A stretch of 43,489 nt of DNA from Aeromonas bestiarum (GCF_000819745.1 NZ_CDDA01000006.1:258429-301917), one strand, 5' to 3'; counted from the first letter of the stretch, positions 1 through 8,660 are shown. Notes: a model not told the origin generated them from the sequence alone. A program made the numbers and translations.

Positions 1-71
1 GGCCCGCCATTATTTTCTTGCTGGTTTGCCAGGCCGATATCCGTGAGCAGGCTTGCTGGCATGCCGCCCGC

Positions 72-2450
72 TCAGTTGATGGGCGGGGTGATGCCGAGCC
101 GGAACAGGGTGGCCTGACTGGTATCGGTCAGCTCGCCCACCCCCACCACGCTCCACAGCTCCTCCTCCAGCTTCTTGGCCTTGTGGATGGCGAACTTGGC
201 GATGTAATCCAGCTCGTTGGCGATGAAGTTGGTATCGGGTCGGCCGGTGCGAGAGATGCCGACCAGCACCGAATAGAATTCCCCCTGACGCAGTGCCAGC
301 TCGATGAAGCTGCGCTTTTCCGCTATGTCCTGAAAACTGCTGGCCAGCCGGCTGGAGAAGACGGGCAGGCCGGCCGGCGTGTGCAGACTGGCGATGTAGA
401 CCTCCTCTTCTTGCGGCTTGTCTTCCCGTTCAATGGCGCGCAGCGGGTTCATGATCAGCTGCTTGAGCAGATCCCCCTGGAACAGAGGATAGAGGTTGTC
501 CTGATCCCCCTGCTCGGCGCAGGCCCGCAACAGGCGTGACAGGCTGCGATCCTGTGGGGCATGACCGACCGAGGCCGGCTTGGGCGCGCCCTTCAGCTTG
601 TTGATGTAGACGGGCGTGCTGAAGATATGGTGGGTGTAGATGTTGCGCAGCGCCCTGGCCATGCCGCGATAACGACGCTGCTCCTGCGCCGCCTTGAGCT
701 TGTTCTGGTTGCTCTCGATCAGCAGGCTGAAGAACTGGCGGCCGGTGTGGCGCTCAGGGTCCCCCTCTATACACAGATGCAGCACTGTCCGGGTCAGGTT
801 GATGCTGACCAGCCGGTAGGGGAGGCGTTGCAGATCCATGCTCTTGGAGAGTTCCTGCAGGCGGGGCAGGGCCAGGGTGACTATGTCATCCTTCTCCCCC
901 TCGAACGCCTCTTCCAGCTCTATTTGCATGCCGTGGGCCGAGATGTCGCGGGTCCAACCAAGCCAGGCCCGCCCGTTATGCTTGATGGCGACGGCCGTCT
1001 TGTGGATGTAGCGCGCCTCTTTGCGCAACTGCACATAATGCAGCGTCTCTATCTCGAAGGGCGCGGCCCCGAGATCATGGCCGAAGCGCTGCAGCTCGTT
1101 GGCGTTGTGTTGCACGCTGGCGTCGTAGTGAAACTCTTCCCGCTGGCTGTCGAGGCCGATATCTTGCAGCAGGCCAACGTAGTTTATCTGCCTGAGCCGC
1201 TCCTGCAGCAGCATGTCCTGCAACTGGGGGCTGTCCTGGCTCTGCTGGCTGGCGAGATCGGCCTCGTGCAGATCGCAGCGCTCCAGGCTGAACTTGTACA
1301 CGCGCCAGCTGGGACGGCGGGCGCCGACCTGGAAGAAGAGGGACATCAGACCGCTCTGTTGCAACTCCTCCCGGGTGGCGGAGAAAAAGTAGAGGTGGCT
1401 GCGCACCGAATGGGTGAAGCAGTAGATCAGGGTCTCCCGCAGGGTGCCCGGGGCCGGCAGCAGGGATTGCATGCGGGCCGCCGAGAACAGGCTGGCGAGC
1501 ATGTCGCGGTTCTTGGCATCGCGCCAGTATTCGAGGATGTGCTGATTGTTCTCGGTACGCAGGGCTATCTCCAGGCTGGGGCTGTCTCCCGAGCCGAAGA
1601 ACAGCGGCATGCCGGTCATACGTGGCAGGTAGAACTGCTCGTACCCCTTGATGATGGCGGCAGACAGCAGATAGTCGACGCTGACCCGATAGCGGTTCTT
1701 GTTGTTCTCGATGAAATCGCTCAGGAAGCGGTCAAAGCCGGTGTGCTCGCCGGTTTTGATCAGTCGTAGCCAGTACTTCCCCTCCTTGCTCTCTTCGCCC
1801 AGGATTTGATAGCTGACCGAGTGGTGCAATATGGGGTTGGGGTGGTCCCGCTCCAGCCCGGTGAAGAAGACTTCGACCTGGGCTCCGGTCTGATAGTTGG
1901 GCAGATAGGGCACCGAGACCCGGATCCCGCCGAGGGAGAGATCCGAGCTCTTGGCAAACAGCTTGTCGCCGTCGGCAAACTTGATGAGCACGGGAGAGCT
2001 GAAGTGCATCCGCTCCTGACGCCGGCCGTAGTAGCTGGCGAAGGGGATGGGATTGACATCGTATTGGCGAAACGGGCTGGCAGGGGGCAGCAGGGGACTG
2101 TCACCCTTGCTCTGGTGGTGTTTCTGCCAATATTGCAGCGCCTCGTTGACACCCAGGGTGTAGGCATCCCGGTAGAGATAGCACTGGGACTGGAACAGAC
2201 CTATGGCCTCGGCCGGCATGAAGTGGGTGACCCCTTCAAACTCATGGACCAGGCACTCCTCGCCCAGCTCGTCGCGCATGTCGATGACCCGCCGGCAGGG
2301 GGTGCATTTGCGCTTTATCTCCATCTTGATCAGGAAACGGCTGTTGCTGTTCTCGTCCTGCGTCAGGCGATTGAAGATGTCATCAAAATCTTTTTCTCTG
2401 AGCAGAGGAATGAGCTGTTCAATCAGGTGCTGTTGTTGTTCTGAATCCAT
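72..2450 (-). CDS. Large protein with two PilZ domains, likely c-di-GMP binding
   Basis: A 792-residue protein. The start at 2450 is chosen because an AGGAA ribosome site lies just upstream; an ATG 57 nt further upstream has none. The first PilZ domain (about residues 140-260) shows a basic GRRQER stretch followed by DLSLGG, matching the RxxxR and D/NxSxxG c-di-GMP-binding motifs. A second PilZ-like segment (about residues 475-590) shows RKEAR and later DISAHG. The N-terminus carries a Cys-containing patch (KRKCTPCRR). No signal peptide or membrane segment is visible, so it is probably a cytoplasmic c-di-GMP effector. It is divergent from radA, and Vibrio is recalled to have a PilZ gene beside radA. 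The target process (motility, biofilm) is not shown by the sequence. Long frames on the opposite strand are shadows. Confidence 0.85.
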   Translation of the reverse strand: MDSEQQQHLIEQLIPLLREKDFDDIFNRLTQDENSNSRFLIKMEIKRKCTPCRRVIDMRDELGEECLVHEFEGVTHFMPAEAIGLFQSQCYLYRDAYTLGVNEALQYWQKHHQSKGDSPLLPPASPFRQYDVNPIPFASYYGRRQERMHFSSPVLIKFADGDKLFAKSSDLSLGGIRVSVPYLPNYQTGAQVEVFFTGLERDHPNPILHHSVSYQILGEESKEGKYWLRLIKTGEHTGFDRFLSDFIENNKNRYRVSVDYLLSAAIIKGYEQFYLPRMTGMPLFFGSGDSPSLEIALRTENNQHILEYWRDAKNRDMLASLFSAARMQSLLPAPGTLRETLIYCFTHSVRSHLYFFSATREELQQSGLMSLFFQVGARRPSWRVYKFSLERCDLHEADLASQQSQDSPQLQDMLLQERLRQINYVGLLQDIGLDSQREEFHYDASVQHNANELQRFGHDLGAAPFEIETLHYVQLRKEARYIHKTAVAIKHNGRAWLGWTRDISAHGMQIELEEAFEGEKDDIVTLALPRLQELSKSMDLQRLPYRLVSINLTRTVLHLCIEGDPERHTGRQFFSLLIESNQNKLKAAQEQRRYRGMARALRNIYTHHIFSTPVYINKLKGAPKPASVGHAPQDRSLSRLLRACAEQGDQDNLYPLFQGDLLKQLIMNPLRAIEREDKPQEEEVYIASLHTPAGLPVFSSRLASSFQDIAEKRSFIELALRQGEFYSVLVGISRTGRPDTNFIANELDYIAKFAIHKAKKLEEELWSVVGVGELTDTSQATLFRLGITPPIN

Positions 2451-2550
2451 GTGTTCCTGCCACGGAAAGTCACTTTTCCGATTCTGGGTTTGATCTGTCG
2501 GTCGCAAACAAGTATATCAAGCAGGAATTCATCCTGTCCCCGAGTTATCA

Positions 2551-3915
2551 ATGGCCAAAAATAAAACTGCCTATGTTTGTACCGAATGTGGTGCCGACTT
2601 CACACGCTGGCAAGGCCAGTGCGGCGAATGCAAGGAGTGGAACACCATCACCGAGGTGCGTCTTGGCTCGGTGACGCCGGGCAAAAATGCCCGCTACACC
2701 GGCTACGCCGGCGCCATCGGCAGTCAGGTCCAGACGCTGGCGGAGATCGCCACCACAGAGATCCCGCGCTTTTCCTCCGGCTTCAAGGAGCTGGATCGGG
2801 TGCTCGGCGGCGGTGTTGTGCCGGGTTCGGCCATTCTGATTGGCGGCAATCCGGGGGCGGGCAAGTCTACCCTGCTGCTGCAGACCATGTGTGGTCTGGC
2901 CGAGCGGATGAAGACCCTCTATGTCACGGGGGAGGAGTCGCTGCAGCAGGTGGCGATGCGTGCCGGCCGGCTGGGGCTGCCTACCGACAAGCTGCGCATG
3001 CTGTCGGAGACCAGTGTCGAGCAGATCTGCATCATAGCGCAGCAGGAGCAGCCGCAGATCATGGTCATCGACTCCATCCAGGTGATGCATGTGGCGGATG
3101 TCCAGTCATCTCCCGGTTCCGTCTCCCAGGTGCGGGAGGCCGCGGCCTTGTTGACCCGTTACGCCAAGCAGAATCACGTCGCCATCTTCATGGTGGGCCA
3201 TGTGACCAAGGATGGCACCCTGGCGGGTCCCAAGGTGCTGGAGCACTGTGTCGACTGTTCGGTATTGCTGGATGGCGCCAACGATTCGCGTTTTCGCACC
3301 CTGCGCTCCCACAAGAACCGCTTCGGTGCCGTCAACGAACTCGGCGTGTTCGCCATGACGGGGCAAGGCATGCGAGAGGTGAGCAACCCCTCCGCCATCT
3401 TCCTCAGTCGGGGCGAGGAGCAGGCACCCGGCTCTATCGTCATGGTGATCTGGGAGGGCACCCGGCCGCTGCTGGTGGAGCTGCAGGCGCTGGTGGACTA
3501 TTCCCAGCTCTCCAACCCACGGCGGGTGGCCGTGGGGATGGACCACAACCGTCTCGCCATGCTGCTGGCGGTATTGCATCGTCACGGCGGCCTGCAGATG
3601 GCGGATCAGGATGTCTTCATCAACGTGGTGGGGGGCGTCAAGGTTGAAGAGACCAGTGCGGATCTGGCCCTGTTGCTGGCCATGGTCTCCAGCTTCAGAG
3701 ATCAGGCCCTGCCCAAGGATCTGGTGGTGTTTGGCGAAGTGGGCCTGTCCGGCGAGATCCGGCCCGTGCCGTCCGGTCAGGAACGATTGCAGGAGGCGGC
3801 CAAGCACGGTTTCCGCCGTGCCATAGTGCCTCACGCCAATGCGCCCAAGCACCCCATAGAGGGAATGGAAGTGGTGCCGGTGAAAAAGCTGGCCGACGCG
3901 CTGGAAGCCTTGTAG
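2551..3915 (+). CDS. radA: DNA repair protein RadA
   Basis: A 454-residue RecA-like ATPase that promotes branch migration of recombination intermediates. Visible in order: an N-terminal zinc finger with C10, C13, C24 and C27; a Walker A motif GGNPGAGKST at about residues 98-107; the family signature KNRFG near residue 257; and a C-terminal Lon-protease-like domain. The length matches the family. The start is the ATG directly before AKNKTAYVC, the usual RadA N-terminus. It stands between two PilZ-domain genes and ends before a bidirectional terminator. Confidence 0.97.
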   Translation: MAKNKTAYVCTECGADFTRWQGQCGECKEWNTITEVRLGSVTPGKNARYTGYAGAIGSQVQTLAEIATTEIPRFSSGFKELDRVLGGGVVPGSAILIGGNPGAGKSTLLLQTMCGLAERMKTLYVTGEESLQQVAMRAGRLGLPTDKLRMLSETSVEQICIIAQQEQPQIMVIDSIQVMHVADVQSSPGSVSQVREAAALLTRYAKQNHVAIFMVGHVTKDGTLAGPKVLEHCVDCSVLLDGANDSRFRTLRSHKNRFGAVNELGVFAMTGQGMREVSNPSAIFLSRGEEQAPGSIVMVIWEGTRPLLVELQALVDYSQLSNPRRVAVGMDHNRLAMLLAVLHRHGGLQMADQDVFINVVGGVKVEETSADLALLLAMVSSFRDQALPKDLVVFGEVGLSGEIRPVPSGQERLQEAAKHGFRRAIVPHANAPKHPIEGMEVVPVKKLADALEAL

Positions 3916-3972
3916 TCATTGATGCAGCTGTGTTCCAAAACATGGATATAACCGGTCTGGGCAATCAATCTA

Positions 3973-4012
3973 GGCAATAAAAAAGAGCGCCATCGGCGCT
4001 CTTTTTTATTGC
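3973..4012. terminator. Bidirectional intrinsic terminator
   Basis: A perfect inverted repeat: GAGCGCC, loop ATC, GGCGCTC, flanked by an A-tract on the left and a T-tract on the right, with the symmetry extending into ggcaat/attgcc. It serves radA (+) and the small PilZ gene (-), which converge here. Confidence 0.92.
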
Positions 4013-4026
4013 CTCAGGAGGGCTCC

Positions 4027-4407
4027 TCAGGGGTGGGGGTGTTCCAGATGCTCGTTCAGCAGTTGCTCCAGTTCACGATGGAGCAGCTCTTCATCTCCGA
4101 CGTTGAGCTCTACCATCCGCTTGAGGTGGGTCGCACTGTCGATATCGATATGGTGGCAGTAGAATCCCAGCTTCTTGCTGGCCTCATGGTTCAGCTCGAC
4201 CTGCATCTTGATCTCGATGTCGCTGCCGCTCAGCACGAAGCTGAGTGAATACTCTTTGTTGTCGTGGCTTTCCCAGTCATCGGGCCGGATCAAGAGCGCG
4301 CCCTGCAGGGAGATATCCACCAGCTGGGTCCGCCATTTCTTGTCGCCCTGGACGAGGTCGGCCATGGTCAAGTAAAGGATCCGTGAAAAACGGCGACGCT
4401 CGGACAT
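4027..4407 (-). CDS. Single-domain PilZ protein
   Basis: A 126-residue protein consisting of one PilZ domain. SERRRFSR at the N-terminus supplies the arginine motif and DISLQG at about residue 32 the D/NxSxxG motif, so c-di-GMP binding is expected. The start at 4407 is preferred because AGGAG lies 6 nt upstream; the in-frame ATG at 4413 directly abuts that ribosome site. The C-terminus is acidic and leucine-rich and may form a helix. It converges with radA. No partner can be inferred. Confidence 0.88.
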   Translation of the reverse strand: MSERRRFSRILYLTMADLVQGDKKWRTQLVDISLQGALLIRPDDWESHDNKEYSLSFVLSGSDIEIKMQVELNHEASKKLGFYCHHIDIDSATHLKRMVELNVGDEELLHRELEQLLNEHLEHPHP

Positions 4408-4508
4408 TCTCATCTCCTGTCAGCAATAGGGTTTGGTGCTAAAGGTCATGACATAAAGTGTAATGCACCTTGCGCATCAGGATCTTGAACTGGCTCCGAA
4501 ATTGGATA

Positions 4509-4991
4509 TCAAACCTGTTGGGTGCTGAGTGACTCTACCACTTGCAACGCCTTGACCAGCCGATCCTCCTGTTTGAAGCGATCCTCCAGCACAGGGCCGA
4601 GTTGATTCAGGTCTTCGTCCAGCAGCAGCAACTGAGCCTCATCTGCGTTGCTGTACTTGTCGTTGAATTCCAGTGCGAATTCGGTGCATGCCCGAATATT
4701 GGGGTAGATGCGCTTGGCGAGCTCGAGTTTGTCGCCGCTGGCTTTTTCGAAGGCGGTAACTACATGGTTGTAGATTTCGAAGTGACCGGCGCTGACGTAA
4801 TCGACCAGCTGTTCACAGAAACGCTGCAGCTCGACATGGCCGGGGAGTGAACGTTGCTTGATGCGGGCGGGCGTCAGCCCGGCGAGCCGCATGTATTCGA
4901 CCAGCAGAGCCTGCCTGGCATCCAGCCAGTCATCGATAGCCCGGTGTTTTCCTGCCAATGCGCGCTTGGTTTGTTCCAGTTCAGTTAACAT
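4509..4991 (-). CDS. rsd: Regulator of sigma D (Rsd/AlgQ family)
   Basis: A 160-residue protein matching Rsd in length and sequence (MLTELEQTKRAL start, all-helical). In E. coli, Rsd binds sigma-70 region 4, sequesters it in stationary phase and also stimulates SpoT. The start at 4991 follows GGAGG; the in-frame ATGs further upstream have no ribosome site. It is divergent from hupA. In E. coli both genes lie in the same larger cluster (rsd-nudC-hemE-nfi-yjaG-hupA), so the intervening genes are missing here. Confidence 0.9.
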   Translation of the reverse strand: MLTELEQTKRALAGKHRAIDDWLDARQALLVEYMRLAGLTPARIKQRSLPGHVELQRFCEQLVDYVSAGHFEIYNHVVTAFEKASGDKLELAKRIYPNIRACTEFALEFNDKYSNADEAQLLLLDEDLNQLGPVLEDRFKQEDRLVKALQVVESLSTQQV

Positions 4992-5070
4992 AATCCCTCC
5001 GTGGGGCATAGGCATGGAGTGCTATTGCTACAGGCCTCCGGCCTTTCTTATTGACTGACGACACTCCCTA

Positions 5071-5099
5071 TAACTAGGGAAAATCCTGTTGACCGTCAA
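5071..5099 (-). promoter_or_regulatory. Candidate sigma-70 promoter of rsd
   Basis: On the minus strand, TTGACG (5099-5094), a 17-nt spacer and TAGTTA (5076-5071), about 80 nt upstream of the rsd start. The -35 is good and the -10 weak. Confidence 0.4.
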
Positions 5100-5266
5100 T
5101 AGGTGCATGGGGATATTGTTACATCAGATGGTGTTTTGGCTACAAGACCCCATCATTTGCTCTCCTCTTCCAATCCATCGCGATAACGAAGGGGCGAGAT
5201 ATGTGACTATTTCCGCAGATCTTGATGAAAACCCCAGCATTCAAGCCAATCTGGCTGATAAAGCCT

Positions 5267-5295
5267 TTGCCTGAGTGTTTTTTTTTGAATAGAGT
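5267..5295 (+). promoter_or_regulatory. Candidate sigma-70 promoter of hupA
   Basis: TTGCCT, a 17-nt spacer containing a run of nine T, and TAGAGT, followed by a GC-rich discriminator (GGCCCGG). The GC-rich discriminator is typical of growth-rate-regulated promoters. Confidence 0.45.
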
Positions 5296-5332
5296 GGCCC
5301 GGTGCTAAATGCCCGATCATAAAGGAAATGTT

Positions 5333-5605
5333 ATGAACAAAGCTCAACTTGTCGATGCAATTGCCGCCAAAGCCGATCTGAGCAAAGCTCAGGCCAAAGT
5401 TGCTCTGGAAGAGATCATCAATGGTATTACCCAGAGCCTGAAAGAAGGCGATGCTGTGCAGTTGGTGGGTTTTGGTACCTTCAAGGTGAACCATCGCGCG
5501 GGCCGTACCGGCCGTAACCCGCAAACTGGTAAAGAAATCCAGATTGCAGCCGCGAATGTGCCGTCCTTTGTGGCAGGCAAGGCGCTCAAAGACGCCGTCA
5601 AGTAA
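5333..5605 (+). CDS. hupA: DNA-binding protein HU-alpha
   Basis: A 90-residue histone-like protein of the HU/IHF family that bends and compacts DNA as a homo- or heterodimer. The sequence [11 protein letters not shown] at the start and the DNA-binding arm with GRNPQTG (about residues 60-66) are diagnostic. The start at 5333 follows AAAGGAAATGTT; an in-frame ATG at 5309 has no ribosome site and would add an unrelated octapeptide. The alpha assignment rather than beta or IHF rests on overall similarity. It is followed by a strong terminator, so it is probably monocistronic. Confidence 0.95.
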   Translation: MNKAQLVDAIAAKADLSKAQAKVALEEIINGITQSLKEGDAVQLVGFGTFKVNHRAGRTGRNPQTGKEIQIAAANVPSFVAGKALKDAVK

Positions 5606-5612
5606 TCGTGTA

Positions 5613-5638
5613 AAACCCGGCGCCAGCCGGGTTTTTTA
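5613..5638 (+). terminator. Intrinsic terminator of hupA
   Basis: AACCCGGC, loop GCCA, GCCGGGTT, followed by T residues. Confidence 0.92.
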
Positions 5639-5706
5639 TTGCCATCGTCAGCGGAATTTGTTTCAGATACACTCAAGATATGGCGTGCGCCGTAGTGAGG
5701 TGGATG

Positions 5707-6132
5707 ATGGAACAGAAAAATGCCATTCGGCAGGTTGCCGTACCTTGGGCTCCGTCCCGCCAACTCCCCCCAGGCCTGGTTGTGGCCGAACTTCATCAGG
5801 ATATCTGGAGTGACTCCCTGACCGTCATGCTGGGTCGGGCGCGCAGCATAGATCTGCCGCCACAGATCCTGTGCCGGGTCTACTTTCGTCATATCTTCGC
5901 CGTGCGGGTCATGGAGGATTGCGATCTGTCGGAAGGCAAGGAGAGCCATGCCATCGAGGAGCAGATCCAGCTCATCACCCCGTCCCGTTTTGCCAGCTGG
6001 TTCCATCAGGAATCGGAGGGGCTTCATCTGGACGAGGATCTGCAGCATTATCGCATCTCGACCTGGGACTACTGTGCCGATGTGCTGACGTCATTTGCAC
6101 CCGAACTGCAGTTTGTTGACAAAGGGGAGTAG
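5707..6132 (+). CDS. Hypothetical protein, 141 aa
   Basis: I do not recognise the family. The protein is soluble and slightly acidic, with no signal peptide or membrane segment. Two adjacent ATGs (5704, 5707) follow GTGAGG; 5707 gives the better spacing. The reading frame is intact with codon use like its neighbours, lies in the same direction as hupA, and is separated from it by a terminator. It ends 25 nt before a bidirectional terminator, which supports it being real. Confidence 0.7.
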   Translation: MEQKNAIRQVAVPWAPSRQLPPGLVVAELHQDIWSDSLTVMLGRARSIDLPPQILCRVYFRHIFAVRVMEDCDLSEGKESHAIEEQIQLITPSRFASWFHQESEGLHLDEDLQHYRISTWDYCADVLTSFAPELQFVDKGE

Positions 6133-6155
6133 CGTCAGCGCGATGGCCACGCATA

Positions 6156-6191
6156 GAAAAGCCGGCAACACCTGATGTTACCGGCTTTTTC
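6156..6191. terminator. Bidirectional intrinsic terminator
   Basis: GCCGG at 6161-6165 pairs with CCGGC at 6181-6185, with an inner AACA/TGTT stem; A-tract on the left, T-tract on the right. It lies between the convergent hypothetical gene and the dusA-linked small gene. Confidence 0.85.
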
Positions 6192-6214
6192 ATTGGTGCT
6201 GAAGGCGATGAGGA

Positions 6215-6364
6215 TCAGCCCAGCAACTGTTCCCTGTGCAGGCCCAGCACGATCAGCAATCCGAGAAAGTAGAAGGCGCTGAGCTTGAGACCTAGGATGG
6301 CGAGCAGGCCGGCGCAGAGCCGGACCAGCGCCTTGTGCAGCCATGAACCAGTGAAGCGATACAT
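6215..6364 (-). CDS. Small membrane protein downstream of dusA, 49 aa
   Basis: A 49-residue protein beginning MYRFTGSWLHK, with one hydrophobic stretch covering roughly residues 17-42 (LCAGLLAILGLKL and FYFLGLLIVLG), possibly one long or two short membrane helices. Its ATG is 2 nt after the dusA stop, with GGAG 7 nt upstream inside dusA, so it is translationally linked to dusA. In E. coli the gene beside dusA is pspG, also a small membrane protein, but no clear PspG sequence is seen here. A terminator follows. Confidence 0.72.
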   Translation of the reverse strand: MYRFTGSWLHKALVRLCAGLLAILGLKLSAFYFLGLLIVLGLHREQLLG

Positions 6365-6366
6365 GA

Positions 6367-7362
6367 TTACTCCACCGACTCGGCGCTGGCGAATTCCGGC
6401 ACCTTGGCCATGGCATCCAGCACGACCTGAATGCCGGCGCCCGGCTTGCAGGCGTTCTCGCTCAGGTGACGACGCCAGGCGCGGGCACCCTGCATGTTCT
6501 GGAACAGGCCCAGCATGTGGCGGGTCATGTGGGATAGGTAGTTGCCCTTGGCCAGCTCCTGCTCCATGTAGGGCAGCATCATCCGCACCACCTCGTGACG
6601 GCTGGGGGCCTCGCCTGCCAGGCCGAACAGCTGGCTGTCTACCTGCGCCAGGAGATAGGGATTCTGATAGGCTTCGCGCCCCATCATGACCCCGTCCACC
6701 TGCTGCAGGTGCTCCAGGGTCTGCTCGATGGAGGTGACGCCGCCGTTGAGGGCTATGGTCAGTTCGGGGTAATCCTGCTTGACTCGATAGACGCGGGGAT
6801 AATCGAGCGGCGGGATCTCGCGGTTTTCCTTGGGGCTCAGGCCGCTGAGCCAGGCTTTGCGGGCGTGGACGATGAAGGTATCGCAACCGGCGTCGCGCAC
6901 CTGCTCGATGAAGGCCTGCAAGAATTCGTAGGAGTCCTGATCGTCGATGCCGATCCGGGTCTTGACGGTGACCGGGATGTCCACCACATCGCGCATCGCC
7001 TTGACGCAGTCGGCCACCAGCGCGGGTTCGCCCATCAGGCAGGCACCGAAGCGACCATTCTGGACCCGATCCGACGGGCAACCCACGTTGAGGTTGATCT
7101 CGTCATAGCCGCGCGCCTGTGCCAGTCTGGCGCAGTGGGCCAGATCCGCCGGGTTGCTGCCGCCCAGTTGCAGCGAGATGGGATGCTCCTGCTCGCTATA
7201 GCCCAGATAATCCCCTTTGCCATGGATGATGGCGCCCGTGGTCACCATCTCGGTATAGAGCAAGGTCTGGCGGGTCATCAGACGGTGGAAATAACGGCAA
7301 TGCCGATCGGTCCAGTCCAGCATGGGGGCGATGGAAAAACGCTGCGCCTGCATAAAAATCAT
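6367..7362 (-). CDS. dusA: tRNA-dihydrouridine(20/20a) synthase DusA
   Basis: An FMN-dependent enzyme that reduces U20 and U20a in the D-loop of tRNA. Diagnostic stretches are [12 protein letters not shown] near the N-terminus, [14 protein letters not shown] with the catalytic cysteine, [15 protein letters not shown], and INGG-like LNGGV. At 331 residues it matches the family. An alternative start three codons downstream (7353) is possible; neither has a strong ribosome site. It is followed directly by the 49-residue membrane protein gene and is divergent from zur. Confidence 0.96.
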   Translation of the reverse strand: MIFMQAQRFSIAPMLDWTDRHCRYFHRLMTRQTLLYTEMVTTGAIIHGKGDYLGYSEQEHPISLQLGGSNPADLAHCARLAQARGYDEINLNVGCPSDRVQNGRFGACLMGEPALVADCVKAMRDVVDIPVTVKTRIGIDDQDSYEFLQAFIEQVRDAGCDTFIVHARKAWLSGLSPKENREIPPLDYPRVYRVKQDYPELTIALNGGVTSIEQTLEHLQQVDGVMMGREAYQNPYLLAQVDSQLFGLAGEAPSRHEVVRMMLPYMEQELAKGNYLSHMTRHMLGLFQNMQGARAWRRHLSENACKPGAGIQVVLDAMAKVPEFASAESVE

Positions 7363-7485
7363 CCGGGTTGGCTAAACAAAGGGGCCGGATTTTATCACAA
7401 CGTGAGGCAGCCCCAGAAAATGAATTTTGTCGCCGCGCCACTGGGGGCCCTGTGATATTATCCGGCTAATAAAAAGGGTATTTGC

Positions 7486-7950
7486 GTGATCATGAATCAA
7501 GACCAACTTTTACAACGAGCCGAACGACTCTGCGAACAACGCGGGATCCGCTTCACCCCTACCCGGCGCCAGGTTTTCACTCTGCTGGCTGCTCACGGCA
7601 ACGCCATCAGCGCCTATGATTTGTTAGCCCAGCTGCAGCAAACCGAGGCTCATGCCAAGCCGCCTACTGTCTATCGGGCACTCGATTTTCTGCTCGAACA
7701 GGGCTTTGCCCACAAGGTGGAGTCGCTCAACGCCTTCATATTCTGTTGTCACTTTGACCATGCCCATCCGATGCAACTGCTGATCTGCGATCGGTGTGGC
7801 GAGGTGGTCGAACTCCATGACACGGCGATCGACAGCGCGTTTTCCGAGCAGGCCCATCAGCATGGTTTTACTATTACCAATAAGACAATAGAGGCACATG
7901 GCCAATGTGCTCGCTGTACGTCCACCGTAGGAAATCAACATGAAGGCTGA
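7486..7950 (+). CDS. zur: Zinc uptake regulator Zur (Fur family)
   Basis: A 154-residue Fur-family repressor that with zinc shuts off zinc-import genes. The winged-helix part contains FTPTRRQVF and PPTVYRALDFL. The metal-binding part has HFDHAHPMQLLICDRCG with the CxxC zinc site and a final CARC pair. The start is either GTG at 7486, which has AAGG at good spacing, or ATG at 7492. The gene overlaps the next coding region by 11 nt, so the two are co-translated. Zur rather than Fur is inferred from the CHFDHAHPM region, which resembles E. coli Zur. Confidence 0.9.
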   Translation: MIMNQDQLLQRAERLCEQRGIRFTPTRRQVFTLLAAHGNAISAYDLLAQLQQTEAHAKPPTVYRALDFLLEQGFAHKVESLNAFIFCCHFDHAHPMQLLICDRCGEVVELHDTAIDSAFSEQAHQHGFTITNKTIEAHGQCARCTSTVGNQHEG

Positions 7951-8401
7951 TTTTGTAAACCCGTTCCTGCTTTCCCTGCTCAATGTGCTCTCCACCATGG
8001 CACAGTTGGAGCTTAAACCGGGTAAACCCAAGCGCAAGATGGATGAACTGGCGCGAGGGGATGTCTCAGGCCTCATCGGCATGGTGGGCCCGCAGACCCG
8101 TGGCTCGCTTTCCATCAGCTTCGAGAAGGGGCTGGCGCTCGAGATCATGCGCCGCATGCTGGGGGAAGCCCCCGCCACCATCAATGAAGAAGTGACCGAC
8201 ATGGTGGGAGAGATCACCAACATGGTCACCGGTGGCGCCAAGCGTATGCTGGGGGAGAAAGGTTACGAGTTCGACATGGCGACCCCCATCATAGTCTCGG
8301 GCCCCAACCACACCATCACCCACAGGGCCGATGGCACCAAGATCATGATGCCGTTCGAGTCAGATTATGGCCGGGCCACCATCGAAATCTGCTTCGAGTA
8401 A
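7940..8401 (+). CDS. CheX-like chemotaxis phosphatase domain protein
   Basis: A 153-residue protein resembling CheX, the family that dephosphorylates CheY-P. The phosphatase signature D-x3-E-x2-N is visible as DMVGEITN in the helix after residue 90, followed by MVTGGAK. There is no membrane segment. Its ATG lies inside the end of zur (11-nt overlap), so expression is coupled to a zinc regulator, an unexpected pairing. No other chemotaxis gene is adjacent; the nearest is the chemoreceptor at 29-31 kb. Whether it acts on CheY or another receiver protein cannot be told. Confidence 0.85.
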   Translation: MKADFVNPFLLSLLNVLSTMAQLELKPGKPKRKMDELARGDVSGLIGMVGPQTRGSLSISFEKGLALEIMRRMLGEAPATINEEVTDMVGEITNMVTGGAKRMLGEKGYEFDMATPIIVSGPNHTITHRADGTKIMMPFESDYGRATIEICFE

Positions 8402-8405
8402 CCCT

Positions 8406-8636
8406 ATGTGGAAAGCGCTGAAATGGTTCTTCATCGGTTGGACTCTGCTGCTCATACTGTCTGATATCCAGATCAACACCTCGCTCTACAAGTACAACGA
8501 CAACAAGGTGGTGGTGAGTTTTCCACGCTGGCAGGCAGACAGGCCCTGGGGCACCTTCCAGTGGCATGCCGGTCGGGTCGAGACCCACTGGTATGGCCTG
8601 GAAGGCAGGCCCAAACCGGTAGAGCCTCTGCTGTGA
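8406..8636 (+). CDS. Small membrane-anchored hypothetical protein, 76 aa
   Basis: Begins MWKALKWFFIGWTLLLIL, an N-terminal membrane anchor, followed by about 55 polar residues rich in tryptophan. I do not recognise it. The start is 4 nt after the CheX-like stop, so it is the third member of the zur cluster. A strong bidirectional terminator lies 24 nt after its stop, marking the operon end. Confidence 0.72.
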   Translation: MWKALKWFFIGWTLLLILSDIQINTSLYKYNDNKVVVSFPRWQADRPWGTFQWHAGRVETHWYGLEGRPKPVEPLL

Positions 8637-8660
8637 AGTCGACGACAAAATCAGAAAATG

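Larger units (their letters stand above)
4992..5332. other. rsd-hupA intergenic region
   Basis: 341 bp without a supported gene. It contains a candidate rsd promoter on the minus strand, a candidate hupA promoter, and a weak AGGCC/GGCCT hairpin at about 5031-5046. A 61-codon open frame at 5089-5274 lacks a ribosome site and recognisable sequence and is not called. Confidence 0.6.

Noticed and set aside
561..1769. A 402-codon plus-strand frame opposite the large PilZ gene
   Set aside because: Shadow frame; the minus-strand gene has recognisable domains and a ribosome site.
5089..5274. A 61-codon frame between rsd and hupA
   Set aside because: It starts at a non-ATG codon without a ribosome site and covers the hupA promoter region.
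6215..7081. A 288-codon frame including the 49-residue protein
   Set aside because: The upstream part is the out-of-frame shadow of dusA; only the last 49 codons have a ribosome site and sensible composition.
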